Source: Pseudo-nitzschia pungens (lineage: Eukaryota > Bacillariophyta > Bacillariophyceae > Bacillariales > Bacillariaceae). From it: a stretch of DNA of 64,000 nucleotides. Both the position numbers and the translations under genes were made by a program. Below, piece by piece: positions 56,401-64,000 of this stretch (position 1 is its first letter; each line of letters begins with the position of its first letter). Where the stretch lies: the NCBI GenBank assembly GCA_037355855.1, contig CM074759.1:3472001-3536000 (forward strand), read 5' to 3'. The notes below the pieces were generated by a model that saw nothing but the letters and a program-made list of their open reading frames with translations, was not told where the DNA came from and did no database searches.

Positions 56401-56699
56401 CTCCTGGCGGTGATCCTCCCCATGTGGCCAAGGCTGATGCCTCCCCTGGTATCTCTCCTGAAGTTCCCCCTGCAGTTCCTGACCCTCCCCATGATGCCAT
56501 GGCTGGTGACCTCCCTGTGGCCTCTCCTGAGTCCTCAACTGCAGTTCCTGCTGCCGGTGGTGAGGAAGATGCAGCCTCTGCATTGAGGCTTGGAGTTGCT
56601 GCAATTGCATTCTCTTCCAGTCATGATGCTAGTGTCAGTGATTTGAGCCATGCCAATGTCTCCACCAAATCAGCTCCGGCAACTCTTCCTTCCGTGTGA
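53460..56699 (+). CDS. LINE G ORF1 protein (1,079 aa)
   Basis: Intact frame homologous to ORF1 of copy E, sharing its start (GTACAATGCC). The pentapeptide tract is longer (about ten GSQxx-like units near 54030-54185) and more varied (GPRPP, VSQQP). The same WCFYGKGPCSGK and WLRSRTAPHLRFF blocks and acidic tail follow. It ends early: CGA has become TGA in PSV-stop, so the last ~10 residues and the stop/start overlap with ORF2 are lost. The gap to the ORF2 ATG is 22 nt. Function is unknown beyond its position; RNA binding is expected for a LINE ORF1. Confidence 0.87.
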   Translation: MPPPPTKGWPTSQAASRKKRSSTPPSSARSASGTRSNKRPFVQKTPPRHSSVTSALTTPSPTLDTRSSSSSASSASSSSMNGSSVDDMSSSSSVSSSAGVLSDVDMLGTEPAPGDSLKPSSSAGVLSDVEMLGTESAPEESAPGDSAPGDSLQTSSLSTASQLGSQESGPPPSGTLSGSQSSGTLMSDPKLISSQSSGSQSSGSQKQGSQQQGSQQQGSQQSGPRPPVSQQPGSNPAGSQLPKGSGTSGKFPASSILKQSTLAFSSAQKSDPSQQQARQSQRQEALAAANRAHSASFFWCFYGKGPCSGKSPIPSAIHAFRKSPTGNRLWAGCPSPTHFFSKKEGKDKKSIHDICRNAIPPVYAQVFPDSPDWRNASVASLASIASACFQGSAPAWTKQPSGQALKKCLIGLVKMSPECFDDLYCEGNLLPSTEGKVWWAANQVLGSHWHFKKRPPTPAPPVADDASTSKSSTSKSVSFLPGGGDATVLSSSAGHFLQRRGVCSSDSRAPVDVTAGTKCSHSSYVTLSLPRLMSQHPGELYDELLKSLKEALDLLWTVDKRLVLYVFPSRARLNPKAKPVTKFWTTLPDRKTLELYVAQLWLRSRTAPHLRFFLGHSASLEKLFSAQLLQRLRDCDMELKYDHIQAPVIVTCGFLLGSYMQSFDLDHYNELLQTHPRFQACPIAVIRKNISLDNSRTPDPNPVLAAHVLCDATKRAQTVKLLKAQFNRCKPSDIASLPDGKFYKFIETATNPSDRPLPPSKLKTVRQAKHRQAKFIESHETAPVLGVVDLDLPVDLGQGLGLKTLRSVLLGIRTRDNWSWPLFLSVDTSPYRGEILALYNITTKAEAMAMLSFLPIFLEAQYGSCVRQWFSSECLTEMEAYHWDDGVNCVVETAPAADPMQDDSLPFFGDGDARDWELVDDDLSVDLAPDLTFDLDLHFNLQARADSGGGGFDDSQSMDTLATGTSNLTAVQASAPAGAVPPGGDPPHVAKADASPGISPEVPPAVPDPPHDAMAGDLPVASPESSTAVPAAGGEEDAASALRLGVAAIAFSSSHDASVSDLSHANVSTKSAPATLPSV

Positions 56700-56721
56700 C
56701 AGACTCGGTTTCCTTCTGATC

Positions 56722-59700
56722 ATGGTTAGCTCTTCTGGTATGAGGTGTGATGGGTTGCCTTCCAATCCAAATCCCATCAATGCTTCTCCTGTTTCTCCCT
56801 TTTCCCCCTCCGCCTCTTCCCCTGTCTCTCATTTTGTCCAATTAACTCTTCATGGAGACTCTCTTGCTGCTAAGGATTCTGACAGTTTTGGTCATTCCTT
56901 CCCTCAAGCTCCATCCTATAACTCCACCATCATCACTTTCCAAAACATTGGACCACAGCGCAGAGCTGCCTTTATGTCCATGTCCAAGCACAACGCCCGT
57001 CAATTTGTCAAGAGCAATGCCAGTGTGGCTCTTTATGCTGAACATTGTTTGAATGAATCCAAACTCCTGCCCTGTGATCTTTTCAATCGGCGCATGAAGA
57101 ATGTCAGTCCCTCAAGTTTTTCCTATCTTGCTAACAACAAGCATGAAGCTTCTGCCTGCTCTTGGCTTCAGCCTGGCGGCACAGGTTTTTCCATTGACCA
57201 GCTGTTCAGCTCCCACAAGGTTGCACATGGCGCTGATCCATCTGGTCTTGGCAGATGGTCCTTTGTCAAGTTTCAGGGCAGGGATGGCTACAATGTCACC
57301 ATGTTTTCTGCCTACTGCCCAGTTGAAAATGATAGGGATCTTGGCTCAGTCTGGAATCAACAGTACCGATACTTTCAAGCAGCTGAAAATCTTTTCAGTC
57401 CCAATCCATGCATTCTCTTTCACAGGGATTTAACTGCTGCCCTTCAAGTCTGTCTGGGTGCAGGTGATCAAGTCATTGTTGGGATTGACCAGAATGCTGA
57501 TGTTCGGACTGATGGCTTGTCTTTTGAGCTCAAGGCTCTTGGTTTCAGAGAGGCCATTCTTACACTTCATAGTACGTCTTCTCCTCCTGCCACTCACAAC
57601 AGAAACACTACCAGAACACCAATTGATGCCATTTGGGTCTCTGAGAATGTTGATGTTCTCAGGGCTGGGTATTGTCCCTTTGGAGGTGCCCATGGTATGG
57701 AATCTGACCATAGACTGCTTTGGATTGAGGTTTGTAATTGCAGCCTCATGGGCAAACATCTGCCACCTCCTGTGAGCTTCTCTCATTCCAAACTCCAGTC
57801 CTCTCACCCTCATCTGTGCCAACGGTATTTCAAGCGTGTCAGGCACAGCTTTCTCAAGGCTGGAGTGTTTTCTCTCCAAGCTAAGCTGGAGCACCTCCTG
57901 GCTCAGTTTCAGTCTGGGGATATTTCTGTGCGCACTGATCTCATCACCACATATGAAGTACTCCATGAAACCTCTACCTCTCTCAGGCTCTCTGTTGAAC
58001 AAAACCTCTGCCACACTAGAGCTGGTTTGGTTCCATGGTCACCAAAGCTGCAAGTCTATCGTGATACCATTGACTTTTGGCGGCGTGTTGTTAAGTTGAG
58101 ACAGGGTGTGTCCACCAGTCATACTGTTTTGAAAAGGTTGGCCTGCAAGCTTTCTCTCTACAAAGGAGAACACAGTGACCTTTCCAGTGCTCTCCTCCAT
58201 CTGAAACAAGCTTACAAGCAATACCGGGCAGTGAAGAAATTGGCCCCCTCATGGAGAGACTCCTTCAATCAAGGCCTGGTGGATGCACTTCTTGCTGAAG
58301 GCAAGCCTCACAACCAGCATGCTTCCCAGATTCGTGCCAGGATGCGCAGGGAACGTCTTCAACGCGAGCTTGGTCTCGCTGCTCGGTCTATTCGGGGACG
58401 TGTCAACAAGTCAGCAGTCTTGCGCGCTATTGCAGTTGGCCATGATGGTGTTGAACAGGTCTTGGAGTCTCAGTCTACCATGGTTCCAGCTATGGCTGAA
58501 TCCAATGTCCGGCGTCAACAGCAGTGTATTGGCACTCCTTCCATGACTCCCTCCTTCATTGAGGATTTTGGCTACCTAGGCACAGCACATGCTTCTGCTC
58601 AAGTTCTTGATGGCACATATACTCCTCCTGCTGCCACTGACAAATACCTTTCTGAATTTCTTTCCTGTCTCAAAGTCCCTGACTCTATTCTGAGTTTGCC
58701 CCCCTTTGACTATTCAGTGTGTCCAGCTGACAATGCTGCTGCCTGGAAACGCCAGAGGGAACGCACAGCAAGTGAACCTTCTTGTTTGAGTTTTGCCCAC
58801 CACAAGGCATTTGCCCTGGATCCCCAGCTGAACAAGTTAGACACTCTCCTGAGATCCGTCCCTTTGATTGTTGGCTTCTCTCCTTCTGCTTGGCAGGTCA
58901 TCACTGATGTTGAGATCTTCAAGAAACCTGGTGAATATAGAGTGGATAAGATGAGACTCATCCAGTTGATGTCTCCTGAGTTCCAAATCAACAACAAGAT
59001 GATTGGCAGACTTGTTCCTGTGCTGAATAAAGCAGGGATGTCACGGACATTTCCCAGACATGTGTTCTATGGTCCTTCCCTCTATCAAGGCTTTGGTTTC
59101 ATCCATCCATACCTCCTCCAAGAGTTCAGTCATATTGCCACCCTCTTTCAGGAATCTGTCAGGTCCTCACAAACTGGAAGGATTCTCAGGCTCACTGCTG
59201 AAGCTCTCAGGCTTGAACTTGGACTTCCTCTCCATCTTGGTGTCACACCCTATCATCCTTTTGCTTCATACGTCACTCCTTGCTGGTACAAACATGTGTG
59301 GAAGTTTTTCTCTGTTCACCCTGTGCGCTTGTTTGAAGACTTCCCAGACCTACCACTGTTACGTTCCAATGACTGTTATCTCATGCAAGCCTTTGTCAAC
59401 TCTGGCTTCAGAGGTGATGACTTGTCCCTCTTGAATCACATGCGCATGTCCCTCAAGGCTATTTCCCTTGCTGACATTTGTACTCCAGATGGGAAAAGAC
59501 TCTCTCCCATGGCCTTCCAGCTGACATCCTCCAATCACTTGAGGGATCATCTTGACTGGCCTAGATGTCCTCCATCCTGGCCTCCAGCAGCACAGCGCTT
59601 ATGGACTAAGGCTCTTCAGACCTGTTTTCTTCCCCCCTGTCCACCCCCTGCAGCCAGGGCACTGGCTCCTTCTTTTCACCTTGGGCATTGGCTCTCTCCC

Positions 59701-61575
59701 CAGACAGCTTCTCTTTGGCCTTGGTTTTTGTCTCCATCCACCAACAGAATATTCTTCAAAACTTCTACTGGCTGGATTGTGAGCACCTCCCAGGGCAGGG
59801 GCAGATACAGGGTCACTGCTGAACTCATTCCTGACAAACCAGCCTGTGCTGATGTGCTTGTCTGCCCTGTTATTTGTGGACAAGTTGTACGCGTTGTTGG
59901 GTCCTCTGCTTTTGTTTCTGAGCCTCCTGACATGGATCCCCTGGTGTACAATCCATTTGATTCTCTTCCAGACTCCCCAGTAGATGCCTTTGATGCACTC
60001 TGTGCGTCTCCAAGAGTACTTCTCCACAAATATTCCCTACCACAGGCTGGCTGTCAGCACCTTGTTGATGCTATCCAGAGTGGTACTGCCAGTGCTGTAT
60101 GTGATGGTTCATTTGATCCGGACCTTCTCAGAGGAACTTCTGCTTTCATTTTGTCACCCAATACCTCCACCAAGTCTGCTTCATTGTTTCTCACTGGCTG
60201 TAATTTTGTCAGTGGACCCCCTGAGGACCAATCATCCTATAGGAGTGAGCTGGCAGGCATCCTTGGGGTTCTCACCTGTTGCACTGCTCTGGTGAGTCTT
60301 TTTGATATTGCTTCTGGCTCTATCACTATTGCTCTGGATGGTGACACAGCTCTCAAACAGGCTGAGGGATCATGGCCATTGGTTATTTCCCAGAAGTCTT
60401 TTGATTATGTTTATGTCATCAGAAACATGATTTCTGCCCTACCAATCTCTGTGCACTTTCAGTGGGTTCAGGGCCATCAAGCTGGAATCTTTCTTGATTG
60501 GTGGGCCCTTCGCAATCATCAGGTTGACAGCATGGCAAAGGCCTTTCTCTCTGTCCATAGAGCTTCTGCCCATCACTATCCCAGACTTGTGTTTGAGCCC
60601 TGGGCTTTTTCTCTCAATGGATGCAAGTGTTCAAGGTTTGATCAGAATGCTTTGCATGTTGCCATTTCTGGTCCTCCTCTTCTTCAATATTGGCAGACCC
60701 ACCATGACATTCCCATTCCACAGCCTGTTTTGAGTTCCATCCATTGGTGTGCTCATCTTAATGCCTTCAAGCGTTTACCTCCTGGCATGCAAAGGTGGTT
60801 TGTCAAATTTGCTTCTGGCAGTATTGGTGTTGGCAACCAACTCCTTCACTACCAGTATCAGGATCACTCCAGGTGCCCATTGTGTGATGCAGACAACGAG
60901 AAGGTTTCTCATGTGCTCTCCTGCAAGGACACTGGGGCAGTTCAGCACAGTGTGTCAGCCTTCACGGGACCACTGCAGAAGAGGCTTGAGTTTGAACAAA
61001 CTGATCCATCATTGGTGGCTGCCATTGTAGATCTTCTCACCAGAGTTCGGAAGGGCCAGAGAATTTATCCATCATCCTACTCACTTGCAATAGCTTCTGC
61101 TGTCAGAGCACAGAGGACTATTGGCTGGCACAACTGGCTTCTGGGTAGGTGGTCTCCTCGCTGGTATCAAATCCAGGCTGACTACTACTCCCACATTGGA
61201 AGCAAGCGCTCTCCCAAACGTTGGGCTACAGCTATCATCCATCAGTTCTTTCTTACCTCCTGGGATCTTTGGACTTATAGGAATGAACGACTCCATGGTC
61301 CTGGGGGTACCCTTGATGCTGAACAACACCAATCTCTTGATGCTTCCATCACCTCTGAATTGGCCATTGGTGCAGCTGGTGCACTCCCCCAGTCACACTC
61401 CCTTTTGCAAACCCCTTTCCAAGTCCTACAAGGTTACACCCTGACTGCCAAGCGGCAGTGGCTTGCAACCATCCACCTTGCCAGGAAGCAGTATGCAGCA
61501 CCTGTCCAACCAGTGCAGCCATACCAACGCGAGGCTGCTCTCCTCAGAGCCTGGCTTACTGGACCTCAGGGTTGA
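56722..61575 (+). pseudogene. LINE G ORF2 with in-frame loss of RT core
   Basis: The frame is open for 1,617 codons from the ATG at 56722. The endonuclease motifs (QNIGPQ, AEHCLNE, GIDQNAD, PIDAIW, ESDHR), RNase H (CDGSFD, SYRSELAG, LDGDT, NHQVD) and finger (CPLC...HVLSC) are all kept. At about 59010 NKMIGR is joined directly to LVPVLNKAG. Compared with copy E this removes ~987 bp (329 codons), including DAKGCYDR and FVDD. It cannot reverse transcribe by itself. The reading frame is kept because the deletion is a multiple of three. Confidence 0.92.
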
Positions 61576-61877
61576 TTCCACTTTGTACCTTGGTTTTGTC
61601 TTCTGTTCTTGCTTCTTATCTTGTCATTTACCTTTTGATACTGGATCTTATCCCAATATCTCCATTCCCATCTCACTTTCTCTCAAGTCCCTTTTTTGTG
61701 GGACTTTTTTTGTTCCTTTCCCTGTTTGTTGTTCAAGGTTTGTTTGAAAATTTGTCGTTCTACCACTTGGGGTCCTGACTCTATGATGGAGGCGACGTTA
61801 AAGTCTGGTTACAGACTGAGTAATTTAGTTTCACCTTTGGTGATTAAAGTTATTTAAATACGTATATTATTATTATT
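61576..61877 (+). other. LINE G 3'UTR and (ATT)n tail
   Basis: About 302 nt with both hairpins and five or so ATT units, followed at once by the 18-bp target duplication. Confidence 0.87.
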
Positions 61878-61895
61878 AGCAAGCTGTTGAGTGCT
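61878..61895 (+). repeat. 18-bp target-site duplication of LINE G, right
   Basis: AGCAAGCTGTTGAGTGCT, identical to 51039-51056, then continuation of LINE F monomers. Confidence 0.92.
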
Positions 61896-63250
61896 GGAGC
61901 AACAGCAGACACACCTCTTGGATGTAAAAGTGCCAGGTGATGACAAAGGCCGGGGCAGGAGAAGCACCGGTTGATGGCAAACAACAGCAGAAACCTCTTG
62001 TGGAGTGCAGGGGCAACAACTGAAACGGCGCTTGAATGGAGAAGTGCCAGGTGCTGACAATGGCCGGGGCAGGAGAAGCACCGGTTGAGAGCAAAGACCA
62101 GGGCAGGAGAAGCACCGGTTGAGGGCAAAGCAACAACTGAAAAGCAACCTGGTGGGTGCTGGGGCAACAGCAGACACGCCTCGCTTGGATGTAAAAGTGC
62201 CAGGTGATTACAAAGGCCGGGGCAGGAGAAGCACCGGTTGAGGGCAAACAACAGCCGAATAGCAAGCTGTTGAGTGCTGGAGCAACAGCAGACACACCTC
62301 TTGGATGTAAAAGTGCCAGGTGATGACAAAGGCCGGGGCAGGAGAAGCACCGGTTGATGGCAAACAACAGCAGAAAGCTCTTGTGGAGTGCAGGGGCAAC
62401 AACTGAAACGGCGCTTGAATGGAGAAGTGCCAGGTGCTGACAATGGCCGGGGCAGGAGAAGCACCGGTTGAGGGCAAACAACAGCCGAAAAGTTGTTGGG
62501 TGCTGGAGCAACAGCAGACACGCCTCTTGGATGTAAAAGTGCCAGGTGATGACAAAGGCCAGGGCAGGAGAAGCACCGGTTGAGAGCAAAGACCAGGGCA
62601 GGAGAAGCACCGGTTGAGGGCAAAGCAACAACTGAAAAGCAACCTGGTGAGTGCTGGGGCAACAGCAGGCACGCCGCTTGGATGGAAAAGTGCCAGGTGA
62701 TGACAAAGGCCGGGGCAGGATAAGCACCGGGTGAGAGCAAAGGCCGGGGTATGAGAGCCACCGGGTGAGGGCAAATCAACAGAACAGCAAACACGCTGCT
62801 TGGATGTAAATGCCAGGTGATGACAAAGGCCGGGGCAGGAGAAGCACCGGTTGGGAGCAAAGGCCGGGGCAGGAGAAGCACCGGTTGAGGGCAAATCAAC
62901 AGCAGAAACTCCAGTGGAGTACAGGAACACCAACTGAAACGCCGCGCTTGAATGGAGAAGTGCCAGGTGCTGACAATGGCCGGGGCAGAAGAAGCACCGG
63001 TTGAGGGCAAACAGCAGCAGAAAGCCTTCTAGTGGAGTGAAGGAGCACCAACTGAAACGCCGCTCTGGAATGGAGAGGTGCCAGGTGATGACAATGGCTG
63101 GGGCAGGATAAGCACCGGTTGAGGGCAATCAACAGCTGAAAAACAAGCTGTTGGGTGCTGGAACAGCAGCAGAAACACCTCTTGGATGTAAAAGTGCCAA
63201 TTGATGACAAAGGCCGGGGCAGGAGAAGCACTGGTTGCGGGCAAATGCCA
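61896..63250 (-). repeat. Monomers of LINE F, distal part
   Basis: Full and shortened 117-bp-family units in minus orientation. A block of roughly 380 bp (from AGCAAGCTGTTGAGTGCT to the AGCACCGGTTGATGGCAAAC region) occurs twice, at about 61878 and about 62260. No gene is supported. Confidence 0.82.
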
Positions 63251-63499
63251 GTTGATAGATTGATAGGTTGTATGCTGGGAAACAGGGTACAGCAGCAACA
63301 ACAGGTCCAACGTTGGTCTGGACAAGGAAAAACTCCAGGGGAACCAAAAGAAAAGACTGGAGCACTACCAGAAGAGTCACGTTCGAAACCCACAGAGGTG
63401 CTCTGGAGTTACAGAATTTAGAAACTCCAGTAGACCACTGCAAATCGTGTAGAAACAGACTGTAGAAACGAACCACCGACAACTGGCTTGTATCAAAGA

Positions 63500-64000
63500 C
63501 CTGGTATTAGGGACGCTGCTTGCTTGAAAACAGGGGCTTTAGTAGGAACACTTAGGGACCGGGGGATATCAATGCCAGGGCACACTTAAAAGGCTCAGGA
63601 GGGAACTTGAAGTTCGGACTCGCAAGTACTTATAAGTGGAAACAGTATCCAGGGGCAATTGGCTTGAAAACAGGGACCTTGAGCGCGACACTTAGGGACC
63701 AGGGAAGCAGTGGAAACAGTATCCGGGGGCAATTGGCTTGAAAGCAGGTACCTTGAGCGAGACACTTAGGGACCAGGGAAGCTGCTTGCTTGAAAACAGG
63801 GGCTTTAGTAGAAAGACCTAGGGACCAGAGGGAGGCTTGTGTCTTGAAAACAGTGTCGAACTTGAAGTTCAGGTTGGGGTTGCTTAATAGCGAAAACACT
63901 TAGGGATCAGGGAACTCGCCAACACTTAGGGACCAGGGGAATTGTAGTCTTGAAAACAGGGGGCGGTAGTAGCTGTAGTCTTGGAAACAAGGGTGCAATA
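63500..64000 (-). repeat. CCCTAAGTG/TTTTCAAG repeats of LINE F 5'UTR
   Basis: The same degenerate block as in the other copies, nearly identical over most of its length to the LINE D version near 42910-43400. Confidence 0.78.

Larger units (their letters stand above)
51057..61877 (+). mobile_element. LINE copy G (plus), complete ends, 10.8 kb
   Basis: Starts ACAATTTTGCGACG and ends (ATT)n, flanked by an 18-bp direct repeat. It inserted into the monomer tract of LINE F. It has every section of the family, but ORF2 carries an in-frame deletion of the RT core. It best defines the true ends of the family. Confidence 0.95.
61878..64000 (-). mobile_element. LINE copy F (minus), 5' part (runs off right edge)
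   Basis: On the minus strand: degenerate repeats (64000 to about 63500), unique block (about 63450-63270), then monomers to 61896. It is joined to 51038-45516 when LINE G is removed. The 5' terminus lies beyond the window. Confidence 0.87.

Noticed and set aside
1..64000. Host genes, tRNA or rRNA between elements
   Set aside because: All stretches are accounted for by retroelement sequence, and I saw no tRNA-like cloverleaf or rRNA motif. A small RNA gene could be missed by eye.

Overview
The whole 64 kb window is a nest of retrotransposons inserted into one another. I found no host protein gene, tRNA or rRNA. The organism is a eukaryote, most likely a stramenopile alga such as a diatom. This is inferred from the style of the LINE reverse transcriptase (GCYDRISH and FVDDTD motifs, fused RNase H) and of the Copia protease and RT (DSHADT, SADIQNAYL), which I associate with diatom elements. 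No host gene is present to test it.

The dominant component is one family of very long LINE (non-LTR) retrotransposons. A complete copy starts ACAATTTTGCG. It has a 2.4-3.7 kb 5'UTR made of a first block of degenerate CCCTAAGTG/TTTTCAAG repeats, a short unique block and a block of 117-bp tandem monomers. ORF1 (about 1,080 aa) and ORF2 (about 1,950 aa: AP-endonuclease, RT, RNase H, C-X2-C-X8-H-X3-C finger) follow, then a ~300-bp 3'UTR with two hairpins and an (ATT)n tail. In two copies ORF1 and ORF2 overlap by 8 nt (ATGGTTAG).

Layout: 1-4172 LINE A (+, 3' part); 4173-6625 Gypsy 3' half with its 3' LTR; 6626-17605 LINE C (-), split by a 1,950-bp ORF-less element at 8421-10370 that has a 17-bp target duplication; 17606-19837 ORF1 of LINE D (-); 19838-41576 LINE E (+), split by a complete Copia element at 21043-30923 with identical-looking LTRs; 41577-41748 a small inverted monomer fragment; 41749-44129 the 5' part of LINE D (-); 44130-45515 an ORF2 fragment of LINE I (-); 45516-51056 and 61878-64000 LINE F (-), split by LINE G (+, 51057-61877) with an 18-bp target duplication.

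The simplest history: I was the old target; D and F inserted into I; C and E into D; G into F; the ORF-less element and Gypsy into C; A into Gypsy; Copia into E. The ORF-less element shares the 5' terminus, repeat hairpin and 3' hairpins of the LINE but has no coding capacity. It therefore looks like a partner moved by a LINE of this group. The Copia element has gag and pol in the same frame separated by a single UGA with a stem-loop just downstream, which suggests readthrough. Most LINE copies are broken; the visible ORF2 part of copy A and the Copia ORFs look intact.
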